Assembly: GCF_043290135.1 (NCBI RefSeq)
Contig: NC_134701.1
Location: forward strand, 8,958,001-9,022,000
DNA: 64,000 bases
From: Rhipicephalus microplus
Taxonomy: Eukaryota; Arthropoda; Arachnida; Ixodida; Ixodidae
Direction: 5' to 3'
Below the pieces are notes generated by a model. That model was not told the origin of the DNA, did no database searches, and worked only from the letters and a program-made list of their open reading frames with translations. The stretch's first letter is position 1; each line of letters opens with the position of its first letter. The translations under genes were made by a program, and so were the position numbers. Shown one piece after another: positions 17,350 through 29,389 of this stretch.

Positions 17350-20300
17350 AGCTTTTTTCTTTGCGGTAATAGCTTTGAAAATATGTTCTGATGGTGGTGA
17401 GAGTGCAGCAAGACTGTCTCCGTGGCGCAATGGGCTAGCGCGATCGGCTCTTAACCGAAAGGTTGTAGTTTTGAGCCCTCCCGGGAGTGGTGTGTTGCTT
17501 TTTTCTTTGTGGTAATAGCTTTGAAGATATGTTCTGATGGTGGTGAGAGTGGAGCAGGACTGTCTCCATGGCGCAATTGGCTAGCGCGATTGGCTGTTCA
17601 CCGAAAGGTTGGAGTTTCGAGCCCACCCGGTGGTGGTGCGGCGCTTTTTTTTTCTTTGGGCTGATAGCTCTGAAGAAATGTTCTGACGGTGGTGAGAGTT
17701 GAGCAGGACTGTCTCCGTGGCGCAATTGGCTAGCGCGATCGGCTGTTAACCGAAAAGTTGGAGGTTCGAGCCCACCCGGTGGTGGTGCGGCGCTTTTTTT
17801 TTCTTTGGGGCGATAGCTCTGAAGAAATGGTCTGACGGTGGTGAGAGTGGAGCACGATTGTCTCGGTGGCGCAGTTGGCTAGCGCGATCGGCTGTTAACC
17901 GAAAGGTTGGAGGTTCGAGCCCACCCGCTGATGGTGTGGCGCTTTTTTTTCTTTGTGCTGATAGCTTTGAAGATATGTTCTGATGGTGGTGAGAGTGGAG
18001 CAGGACTGTCTCCGTGGCGCAATTGGCTAGCGCGATTGGCTGTTAACCGAAAAGTTGGAGGTTCGAGCCCACCCGGTGGTGGTGCGGCGCTTTTTTTTCT
18101 TTGGGCTGATAGCTTTGAAGATATGTTCTGATGGTGGCGAGAGTAGAGCAGGACTGTCTACGTGGCGCAATTGGCTTGCGCGATCGGCTGTTAACCGAAA
18201 GGTTGGAGGTTCGAGCCCACCCGGTGGTGGTGCAGCGCTTTTTTTTCTTTGCGCTGAAAGCTTTGAAGATATGTTCTGATGGTGGTGAGAGTGGAGCAAG
18301 ACTGTTCTCGTGGCGCAATGAGCTAGCCCGATCGGCTATTAACCGAAAGGTTGGAGTTTCGAGCCCTCGCGGGAGTGGTGTGTTGCTTTTTTCTTTGCGC
18401 TGATAGCTTTGAAGATATGTTCTGATGGTGGTGAGAGTGGAGCACGACTGTCCCCGTGGCGCAATGAGCTAGCGCGATCGGCTATTAACCGAAAGGTTGG
18501 AGTTTCGAGCCCTCCCGGGAGTGGTGTGTTGCTTTTTTCTTTGCACTGATAGCTTTGAAGATATGTTCCGATGGTGGTGAGAGTGGAGCAGGACTGTCTC
18601 CGTGGCGCAATTGGCTAGCGCGATCGGCTGTTAACCGAAAAGTTGGAGATTCGAGCCCACCCGGTGGTGGTGCAGCGCTTTTATTTCTTTGGGCTGATAG
18701 CTTTGAAGATATGTTCTGATTGTGGTGAGAGTGGAGCAGGACTGTCTGCGTGGCACAATCGGCTAGCGCGATCGGCTGTTAACCGAAAGGTTGGAGGTTC
18801 GAGCCCACCCGGTGGTGGTGCGCCGCTTTTTTTCTGTGGGCTGATAGCTTGGAGGATATGTTCTGATGGTGGTGAGAGTAGAGCAGGACTGTCTCCGTGA
18901 CGCAATTGGCTAGCGTGATCGGCTGTTAACCGAAAAGTTGGAGGTTCGAGCCCACCCGGTGGTGGTGCGGCGCTTTTTTTTCTTTGGGCTGATAGCTTTG
19001 AAGATATGTTCTGATGGTGGTGAGAGTAGAGCAGGACTGTCTCCGTGGCGCAATTGGCTAGCGCGATCGGCTGTCAACCGAAAGGTTGGAGTTTCGAGCC
19101 CTCCCGGGAGTGGTGTGTTGCTTTTTTCTTTGCGCTGATAGCTTTGAAGATATGTTCTGATGGTGGTGAGAGTGGAGCACGACTGTCTCTGTGGCGCAGT
19201 TGGCTAGCGCGATCGGCTGTTAACCGAAAGGTTGGAGGTTCGAGCCCACCCGGTGATGGTGTGGCGCTTTTTTTTCTTTGTGCTGATAGCTTTGAAGATA
19301 TGTTCTGATGGTGGTGAGAGTGGAGCAGGACTGTCTCCGTTGTGTAATTGGCTAGCGCGATTGGCTGTTAACCGAAAGGTTGGAGGTTCGAGCCCACCCG
19401 GTGGTGGTGCGGTGCTTTTTTTTCTTTGGGCTGATAGCTTTGAAGATATGTTCTGATCGTGGTGAGAGTGGAGCAGGACTGTCTCTGTGGCGCAATTGGC
19501 TTGCGCGATCGGCTGTTAACCGAAAAGTTGGAGGTTCGAGCCCACCCGGTGGTGGTGCGGCGCTTTTTTTTCTTTGCGCTGATAGCTTTGAAGATATGTT
19601 CTGATGGTGGTGAGAGTGGAGCAAGACTATCCCCGTGGCGCAATGGGCAAGCGCGATCGGCTGTTAACCGAAAGGTTGGAGTTTCGAGCCCACCCGGTGG
19701 TGGTGCGGCGCTTTTATTTCTTTGCGCTGATAGTTTGAAGATATGTTCTGATGCTGGTGAGAGTAGAGGAAGACTGTCTCCGTGGCGCAATAGGCTAGCG
19801 CGATCGGCTATTAACCGAAAGGTTGGAGTTTCGAGCCCTCCCGGGAGTGGTGTGTTGCTTTTTTTTGCGCTGATAGCTTTGAAGATATGTTCTGATGGTG
19901 GTGAGAGTGGAGCACGACTGTCCCCGTGGCGCAATGAGCTAGCGCGATCGGCTATTAACCGAAAGGTTGGAGTTTCGAGCCCTCCCGGGAGTGGTGTGTT
20001 GCTTTTTCTTTGCACTGATAGCTTTGAAGATATGTTCCGATGGTGGTGAGAGCGGAGCAGGACTGTCTCCGTGGCGCAATTGGCTAGCGCGATCGGCTGT
20101 TAACCGAAAAGTGTGAGATTCGAGCCCACCCGGTGGTGGTGCAGCGCTTTTATTTCTTTGGGCTGATAGCTTTGAAGATATGTTCTGATGGTGGTGAGAG
20201 TGGAGCAGGACTGTCTCCGTGGCACAATCGGCTAGCGCGATCGGCTGTTAACCGAAAGGTTGGAGGTTCGAGCCCACCCGGTGGTGGTCCGCCGCTTTTT

Positions 20301-21325
20301 TTCTGTGGGATGATAGCTTGGAAGATATGTTCTGATGGTGGTGAGAGTAGAGCAGGACTGTCTCCGTGACGCAATTGGCTAGCGTGATCGGCTGTTAACC
20401 GAAAAGTTGGAGGTTCGAGCCCACCCGGTGGTGGTGCGGCGCTTTTTTTTCTTTGGGCTGATTGCTTTGAAGATATGTTCTGATGGTGGTGAGAGTAGAG
20501 CAGGACTGTCTCCGTGGCGCAATTGGCTAGCGCGATCGGCTGTCAACCGAAAGGTTGGAGTTTCGAGCCCTCCCGGGAGTGGTGTGTTGCTTTTTTCTTT
20601 GCGCTGATAGCTTTGAAGATATGTTCTGATGGTGGTGAGAGTGGAGCACGACTGTCTCCGTGGCGCAGTTGGCTAGCGCGATCGGCTGTTAACCGAAAGG
20701 TTGGAGGTTCGAGCCCACCCGGTGATGGTGTGGCGCTTTTTTTTCTTTGTGCTGATAGCTTTGAAGATATGTTCTGATGGTGGTGAGAGTGGAGCAGGAC
20801 TGTCTCCGTTGTGCAATTGGCTAGCGCGATTGGCTGTTAACCGAAAGGTTGGAGGTTCGAGCCCACCCGGTGGTGGTGCGGTGCTTTTTTTTCTTTGGGC
20901 TGATAGCTTTGAAGATATGTTCTGATCGTGGTGAGAGTGGAGCAGGACTGTCTCTGTGGCGCAATTGGCTTGCGCGATCGGCTGTTAATCGAAAAGTTGG
21001 AGGTTCGAGCCCACCCGGTGGTGGTGCGGCACTTTTTTTTCTTTGCGCTGATAGCTTTGAAGATATGTTCTGATGGTGGTGAGAGTGGAGCAAGACTATC
21101 CCCGTGGCGCAATGGGCAAGCGCGATCGGCTATTAACCGAAAGGTTGGAGTTTCGAGCCCACCCGGTGGTGGTGCGGCGCTTTTATTTCTTTGCGCTGAT
21201 AGTTTGAAGATATGTTCTGATGCTGGTGAGAGTAGAGAAAGACTGTCTCCGTGGCGCAATAGGCTAGCGCGATGGGCTGTTAACCGAAAGGTTGGAATTT
21301 CGAGCCCTCCCGGCAGTGGTGTGTT
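17350..21325 (+). repeat. 27-unit higher-order repeat (3975 bp), copy 1
   Basis: Unit order recurs at an offset of 3975 to 3976 bp. Private markers include the CCCGCTGATGG tail near 17936 and 21911 and a CTCGCGGGAG tail near 18367 and 22342. Confidence 0.8.
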
Positions 21326-24300
21326 GCTTTTTTCTTTGCGGTAATATCTTTGAAAATATGTTCTGATGGTGGTGAGAGTGCAGCAAGACTGTCTCCGTGG
21401 CGCAATGGGCTAGCGCGATCGGCTGTTAACCGAAAGGTTGTAGTTTTGAGCCCTCCCGGGAGTGGTGTGTTGCTTTTTTCTTTGTGGTAATAGCTTTGAA
21501 GATATGTTCTGATGGTGGTGAGAGTGGAGCAGGACTGTCTCCATGGCGCAATTGGCTAGCGCGATTGGCTGTTAACCGAAAGGTTGGAGTTTCGAGCCCA
21601 CCCGGTGGTGGTGCGGCGCTTTTTTTTTCTTTGGGCTGATAGCTCTGAAGAAATGTTCTGACGGTGGTGAGAGTTGAGCAGGACTGTCTCCGTGGCGCAA
21701 TTGGCTAGCGCGATCGGCTGTTAACCGAAAAGTTGGAGGTTCGAGCCCACCCGGTGGTGGTGCGGCGCTTTTTTTTTCTTTGGGGCGATAGCTCTGAAGA
21801 AATGGTCTGACGGTGGTGAGAGTGGAGCACGATTGTCTCGGTGGCGCAGTTGGCTAGCGCGATCGGCTGTTAACCGAAAGGTTGGAGGTTCGAGCCCACC
21901 CGCTGATGGTGTGGCGCTTTTTTTTCTTTGTGCTGATAGCTTTGAAGATATGTTCTGATGGTGGTGAGAGTGGAGCAGGACTGTCTCCGTGGCGCAATTG
22001 GCTAGCGCGATTGGCTGTTAACCGAAAAGTTGGAGGTTCGAGCCCACCCGGTGGTGGTGCGGCGCTTTTTTTTCTTTGGGCTGATAGCTTTGAAGATATG
22101 TTCTGATGGTGGCGAGAGTAGAGCAGGACTGTCTACGTGGCGCAATTGGCTTGCGCGATCGGCTGTTAACCGAAAGGTTGGAGGTTCGAGCCCACCCGGT
22201 GGTGGTGCAGCGCTTTTTTTTCTTTGCGCTGAAAGCTTTGAAGATATGTTCTGATGGTGGTGAGAGTGGAGCAAGACTGTTCTCGTGGCGCAATGAGCTA
22301 GCGCGATCGGCTATTAACCGAAAGGTTGGAGTTTCGAGCCCTCGCGGGAGTGGTGTGTTGCTTTTTTCTTTGCGCTGATAGCTTTGAAGATATGTTCTGA
22401 TGGTGGTGAGAGTGGAGCACGACTGTCCCCGTGGCGCAATGAGCTAGCGCGATCGGCTATTAACCGAAAGGTTGGAGTTTCGAGCCCTCCCGGGAGTGGT
22501 GTGTTGCTTTTTTCTTTGCACTGATAGCTTTGAAGATATGTTCCGATGGTGGTGAGAGTGGAGCAGGACTGTCTCCGTGGCGCAATTGGCTAGCGCGATC
22601 GGCTGTTAACCGAAAAGTTGGAGATTCGAGCCCACCCGGTGGTGGTGCAGCGCTTTTATTTCTTTGGGCTGATAGCTTTGAAGATATGTTCTGATTGTGG
22701 TGAGAGTGGAGCAGGACTGTCTGCGTGGCACAATCGGCTAGCGCGATCGGCTGTTAACCGAAAGGTTGGAGGTTCGAGCCCACCCGGTGGTGGTGCGCCG
22801 CTTTTTTTCTGTGGGCTGATAGCTTGGAGGATATGTTCTGATGGTGGTGAGAGTAGAGCAGGACTGTCTCCGTGACGCAATTGGCTAGCGTGATCGGCTG
22901 TTAACCGAAAAGTTGGAGGTTCGAGCCCACCCGGTGGTGGTGCGGCGCTTTTTTTTCTTTGGGCTGATAGCTTTGAAGATATGTTCTGATGGTGGTGAGA
23001 GTAGAGCAGGACTGTCTCCGTGGCGCAATTGGCTAGCGCGATCGGCTGTCAACCGAAAGGTTGGAGTTTCGAGCCCTCCCGGGAGTGGTGTGTTGCTTTT
23101 TTCTTTGCGCTGATAGCTTTGAAGATATGTTCTGATGGTGGTGAGAGTGGAGCACGACTGTCTCTGTGGCGCAGTTGGCTAGCGCGATCGGCTGTTAACC
23201 GAAAGGTTGGAGGTTCGAGCCCACCCGGTGATGGTGTGGCGCTTTTTTTTCTTTGTGCTGATAGCTTTGAAGATATGTTCTGATGGTGGTGAGAGTGGAG
23301 CAGGACTGTCTCCGTTGTGTAATTGGCTAGCGCGATTGGCTGTTAACCGAAAGGTTGGAGGTTCGAGCCCACCCGGTGGTGGTGCGGTGCTTTTTTTTCT
23401 TTGGGCTGATAGCTTTGAAGATATGTTCTGATCGTGGTGAGAGTGGAGCAGGACTGTCTCTGTGGCGCAATTGGCTTGCGCGATCGGCTGTTAACCGAAA
23501 AGTTGGAGGTTCGAGCCCACCCGGTGGTGGTGCGGCGCTTTTTTTTCTTTGCGCTGATAGCTTTGAAGATATGTTCTGATGGTGGTGAGAGTGGAGCAAG
23601 ACTATCCCCGTGGCGCAATGGGCAAGCGCGATCGGCTGTTAACCGAAAGGTTGGAGTTTCGAGCCCACCCGGTGGTGGTGCGGCGCTTTTATTTCTTTGC
23701 GCTGATAGTTTGAAGATATGTTCTGATGCTGGTGAGAGTAGAGGAAGACTGTCTCCGTGGCGCAATAGGCTAGCGCGATCGGCTATTAACCGAAAGGTTG
23801 AAGTTTCGAGCCCTCCCGGGAGTGGTGTGTTGCTTTTTTTTTGCGCTGATAGCTTTGAAGATATGTTCTGATGGTGGTGAGAGTGGAGCACGACTGTCCC
23901 CGTGGCGCAATGAGCTAGCGCGATCGGCTATTAACCGAAAGGTTGGAGTTTCGAGCCCTCCCGGGAGTGGTGTGTTGCTTTTTCTTTGCACTGATAGCTT
24001 TGAAGATATGTTCCGATGGTGGTGAGAGCGGAGCAGGACTGTCTCCGTGGCGCAATTGGCTAGCGCGATCGGCTGTTAACCGAAAAGTGTGAGATTCGAG
24101 CCCACCCGGTGGTGGTGCAGCGCTTTTATTTCTTTGGGCTGATAGCTTTGAAGATATGTTCTGATGGTGGTGAGAGTGGAGCAGGACTGTCTCCGTGGCA
24201 CAATCGGCTAGCGCGATCGGCTGTTAACCGAAAGGTTGGAGGTTCGAGCCCACCCGGTGGTGGTCCGCCGCTTTTTTTCTGTGGGATGATAGCTTGGAAG

Positions 24301-25300
24301 ATATGTTCTGATGGTGGTGAGAGTAGAGCAGGACTGTCTCCGTGACGCAATTGGCTAGCGTGATCGGCTGTTAACCGGAAAGTTGGAGGTTCGAGCCCAC
24401 CCGGTGGTGGTGCGGCGCTTTTTTTTCTTTGGGCTGATTGCTTTGAAGATATGTTCTGATGGTGGTGAGAGTAGAGCAGGACTGTCTCCGTGGCGCAATT
24501 GGCTAGCGCGATCGGCTGTCAACCGAAAGGTTGGAGTTTCGAGCCCTCCCGGGAGTGGTGTGTTGCTTTTTTCTTTGCGCTGATAGCTTTGAAAATATGT
24601 TCTGATGGTGGTGAGAGTGGAGCACGACTGTCTCCGTGGCGCAGTTGGCTAGCGCGATCGGCTGTTAACCGAAAGGTTGGAGGTTCGAGCCCACCCGGTG
24701 ATGGTGTGGCGCTTTTTTTTCTTTGTGCTGATAGCTTTGAAGATATGTTCTGATGGTGGTGAGAGTGGAGCAGGACTGTCTCCGTTGTGCAATTGGCTAG
24801 CGCGATTGGCTGTTAACCGAAAGGTTGGAGGTTCGAGCCCACCCGGTGGTGGTGCGGTGCTTTTTTTTCTTTGGGCTGATAGCTTTGAAGATATGTTCTG
24901 ATCGTGGTGAGAGTGGAGCAGGACTGTCTCTGTGGCGCAATTGGCTTGCGCGATCGGCTGTTAACCGAAAAGTTGGAGGTTCGAGCCCACCCGGTGGTGG
25001 TGCGGCGCTTTTTTTTCTTTGCGCTGATAGCTTTGAAGATATGTTCTGATGGTGGTGAGAGTGGAGCAAGACTATCCCCGTGGCGCAATGGGCAAGCGCG
25101 ATCGGCTATTAACCGAAAGGTTGGAGTTTCGAGCCCACCCGGTGGTGGTGCGGCGCTTTTATTTCTTTGCGCTGATAGTTTGAAGATATGTTCTGATGCT
25201 GGTGAGAGTAGAGAAAGACTGTCTCCGTGGCGCAATAGGCTAGCGCGATGGGCTGTTAACCGAAAGGTTGGAATTTCGAGCCCTCCCGGCAGTGGTGTGT
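21326..25300 (+). repeat. 27-unit higher-order repeat (3975 bp), copy 2
   Basis: Near-identical copy of 17350-21325, shifted by 3975 bp. Both share the GAAAAGTGTGAGATTCGAG variant (near 20107 and 24083) and the GGTGGTCCGCCGC tail (near 20283 and 24259). Confidence 0.8.
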
Positions 25301-25860
25301 TGCTTTTTTCTTTGCGGTAATAGCTTTGAAAATATGTTCTGATGGTGGTGAGAGTGCAGCAAGACTGTCTCCGTGGCGCAATGGGCTAGCGCGATCGGCT
25401 GTTAACCGAAAGGTTGTAGTTTTGAGCCCTCCCGGGAGTGGTGTGTTGCTTTTTTCTTTGTGGTAATAGCTTTGAAGATATGTTCTGATGGTGGTGAGAG
25501 TGGAGCAGGACTGTCTCCATGGCGCAATTGGCTAGCGCGATTGGCTGTTAACCGAAACGTTGGAGTTTCGAGCCCACCCGGTGGTGGTGCGGCGCTTTTT
25601 TTTTCTTTGGGCTGATAGCTCTGAAGAAATGTTCTGACGGTGGTGAGAGTTGAGCAGGACTGTCTCCGTGGCGCAATTGGCTAGCGCGATCGGCTGTTAA
25701 CCGAAAAGTTGGAGGTTCGAGCCCACCCGGTGGTGGTGCGGCGCTTTTTTTTTCTTTGGGGCGATAGCTCTGAAGAAATGGTCTGACGGTGGTGAGAGTG
25801 GAGCACGATTGTCTCGGTGGCGCAGTTGGCTAGCGCGATCGGCTGTTAACCGAAAGGTTG
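25301..25860 (+). repeat. 27-unit higher-order repeat, partial copy 3
   Basis: About four units continue the 3975-bp spacing (21541 matches 25517). The order then switches: the CCCGCTGATGG marker is absent and a TGTGTTGATAGC spacer typical of the 13.4-kb region appears. Confidence 0.65.
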
Positions 25861-28800
25861 GAGGTTCGAGCCCACCCGGTGATGGTGTGGCGCTTTTTTT
25901 TCTTTGTGTTGATAGCTTTGAAGATATGTTCTGATGGTGGTGAGAGTGGAGCAGGACTGTCTCCGTGGCGCAATTGGCTAGCGCGATTGGCTGTTAACCG
26001 AAAAGTTGGAGGTTCGAGCCCACCCGGTGGTGGTGCGGTGCTTTTTTTTCTTTGGGCTGATAGCTTTGAAGATATGTTCTGATGGTGGCGAGAGTAGAGC
26101 AGGACTGTCTTCGTGGCGCAATTGGCTAGCGCGATCGGCTGTTAACCGAAAGGTTGGAGGTTCGAGCCCACCCGGTGGTGGTGCAGCGCTTTTTTTTCTT
26201 TGCGCTGAAAGCTTTGAAGATATGTTCTGATGGTGGTGAGAGTGGAGCAAGACTGTCCTCGTGGCGCAATGAGCTAGCGCGATCGGCTATTAACCGAAAG
26301 GTTGGAGTTTCGAGCCCTCCCGGGAGTGGTGTGTTGCTTTTTTCTTTGCGCTGATAGCTTTGAAGATATGTTCTGATGGTGGTGAGAGTGGAGCACGACT
26401 GTCCCCGTGGCGCAATGAGCTAGCGCGATCGGCTATTAACCGAAAGGTTGGAGGTTCGAGCCCACCCGGTGGTGGTGCAGCGCTTTTTTTTCTTTGTGCT
26501 GAAAGCTTTTAAGATATGTTCTGATGGTGGTGAGAGTGGAGCAAGACTGTCCTCGTGGCGCAATGAGCTAGCGCGATCGGCTATTAACCGAAAGGTTGGA
26601 GTTTCGAGCCCTCCCGGAAGTGGTGTGTTGCTTTTTTCTTTGCACTGATAGCTTTGAAGATATGTTCCGATGGTGGTGAGAGTGGAGCAGGACTGTCTCC
26701 GTGACGCAATTGGCTAGCGTGATCGGCTGTTAACCGAAAAGTTGGAGGTTCGAGCCCACCCGGTGGTGGTGCGGCGCTTTTTTTCTTTGAGCTGATAGCT
26801 TTGAAGATATGTTCTGATGGTGGTGAGAGTAGAGCAGGACTGTCTCCGTGGCGCAATTGGCTAGCGCGATCGGCTGTTAACCGAAACGTTGGAGTTTCGA
26901 GCCCTCCCGGGAGTGGTGTGTTGCTTTTTTCTTTGTGGTAATAGCTTTGAAGATATGTTCTGATGGTGGTGAGAGTGGAGCAGGACTGTCCCCATGGCGC
27001 AATTGGCTAGCGCGATTGGCTGTTAACCGAAAGGTTGGAGGTTCGAGCCCACCTGGTGGTGGTGCGGCGCTTTTTTTTTCTTTGGGATGATAGCTTTGAA
27101 GATATAATCTGATGGTGGTGAGAGTAGAGCAGGACTGTCTCCGTGGCGCAATTGGCTAGCGCGATCGGCTGTTAACCGAAAGGTTGGAGGTTCGAGCCCA
27201 CCCGGTGGTGGTGCGGCGCTTTTTTTCTTTGGGGCGATAGCTCTGAAGAAATGGTCTGACGGTGGTGAGAGTGGAGCACGATTGTCTCGGTGGCGCAGTT
27301 GGCTAGCGCGATCGGCTGTTAACCGAAAGGTTGGAGGTTCGAGCCCACCCGGTGATGGTGTGGCGCTTTTTTTTCTTTGTGCTGATAGCTTTGAAGATAT
27401 GTTCTGATGGTGGTGAGAGTGGAGCAGGACTGTCTCCGTGGCGCAATTGGCTAGCGCGATCGGCTGTAAACCGAAAGGTTGGAGTTTCGAGCTCTCCCGG
27501 GAGTGGTGTGTTGCTTTTTTCTCTGCACTGACAGCTTTGAAGATATGTTCTGATGGTGGTGAGAGTGGAGCAGGACTGTCTCCGTGGCGCAATTGGCTAG
27601 CGCGATCGGCTGTTAACCGAAAGGTTGGAGGTTCGAGCCCACCCGGTGGTGGTGCGGCGCGTTTTTTTCTTTGCGCTAATAGCTTTGAAGATATGTCCTG
27701 ATGGTGTTGAGAGTGGAGCAAGACTGTCTCCGTTGCGCAATGGGCTAGCGCGATCGGCTGTTAACCGAAAGGTTGTAGTTTCGATCCCTCCCGGGAGTGG
27801 TGTGTTGCTTTTTTCTTTGTGGTAATAGCTTTGAAGATATGTTCTGATGGTGGTGAGAGTGGAGCAGGACTGTCTCCATGGCGCAATTGGCTAGCGCGAT
27901 TGGCTGTTAACCGAAAGGTTGGAGTTTCGAGCCCACCCGGTGGTGGTGCGGCGCTTTTTTTTCTTTGGGCTGATTGCTCTGAAGAAATGTTCTGACGGTG
28001 GTGAGAGTTGAGCAGGACTGTCTCCGTGGCGCAATTGGCTAGCGCGATCGGCTGTTAACCGAAAAGTTGGAGGTTCGAGCCCACCCGGTGGTGGTGCGGC
28101 GCTTTTTTTTTCTTTGGGGCGATAGCTCTGAAGAAATGGTCTGACGGTGGTGAGAGTGGAGCACGATTGTCTCGGTGGCGCAGTTGGCTAGCGCGATTGG
28201 CTGTTAACCGAAAGGTTGGAGGTTCGAGCCCACCCGGTGATGGTGTGGCGCTTTTTTTTCTTTGTGCTGATAGCTTTGAAGATATGTTCTGATGGTGGTG
28301 AGAGTGGAGCAGGACTGTCTCCGTGGCGCAATTGGCTAGCGCGATTGGCTGTTAACCGAAAAGTTGGAGGTTCGAGCCCACCCGGTGGTGGTGCGGCGCT
28401 TTTTTTTCTTTGGGCTGATAGCTTAGAAGATATGTTCTGATGGTGGCGAGAATAGAGCAGGACTGTCTACGTGGCGCAATTGGCTTGCGCGATCGGCTGT
28501 TAACCGAAAGGTTGGAGGTTCGAGCCCACCCGGTGGTGGTGCAGCGCTTTTTTTACTTTGCGCTGAAAGCTTTGAAGATATGTTCTGATGGTGGTGAGAG
28601 TGGAGCAAGACTGTTCTCATGGCGCAATGAGCTAGCGCGATCGGCTATTAACCGAAAGGTTGGAGTTTCGAGCCCTCCCGGGAGTGGTGTGTTGCTTTTT
28701 TCTTTGCGCTGGTAGCTTTGAAGATATGTTCTGATGGTGGTGAGATTGGAGCACGACTGTCCCCGTGGCGCAATGAGCTAGCGCGATCGGCTATTAACCG

Positions 28801-29389
28801 AAAGGTTGGAGTTTAGAGCCCTCCCGGGAGTGGTGTGTTGCTTTTTTCTTTGCACTGATAGCTTCGAAGATATGTTCCGATGGTGGTGAGAGTGGAACAG
28901 GACTGTCTCCGTGGCGCAATTGGCTAGCGCGATCGGCTGTTAACCGAAAGGTTGGAGATTCGAGCCCACCCGGTGGTGGTGCAGCGCTTTTATTTCTTTG
29001 GGCTGATAGCTTTGAAGATATGTTCTGATGGTGGTGAGAGTGGAGCAGGACTGTCTCCGTGACGCAATTGGCTAGCGTGATCGGCTGTTAACCGAAAAGT
29101 TGGAGGTTCGAGCCCCCCGGTGGTGGTGTGGCGCTTTTTTTTCTTTGGGCTGATAGCTTTGAAGATATGTTCTGATGGTGGTGAGAGTAGAGCAGGACTG
29201 TCTCCGTGGCGCAATTGGCTAGCGCGATCGGCTGTCCACCGAAAGGTTGGAGTTTTGAGCCCTCCCGGGAGTGGTGTGTTGCTTTTTTCTTTGCGCTGAT
29301 AGCTTTGAAGATATGTTCTGATGGTGGTGAGAGTGGAGCACGACTGCCTCCGTGGCGCAGTTGGCTAGCGCGATCGGCTGTTAACCGAA
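25861..29389 (+). repeat. Mosaic section of the array, partly like 1.4-2.2 kb and like the retrotransposon flank
   Basis: About 27.1-27.9 kb repeats the unit order of 1.4-2.2 kb at an offset of 25793 bp (for example 27331 with 1538, and 27625 with 1832). The part from about 27.9 to 29.02 kb matches 35.0-36.09 kb at an offset of 7069 bp and includes the retrotransposon-free version of its insertion site. Confidence 0.65.
29018..29021 (+). other. Paralogous empty site of the retrotransposon insertion
   Basis: The ATAT here corresponds to the target duplication at 36087-36090 (offset 7069). The sequence runs uninterrupted from the TTTTATTTC tail through GAAGATATGTTCTGATGG. Confidence 0.75.
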
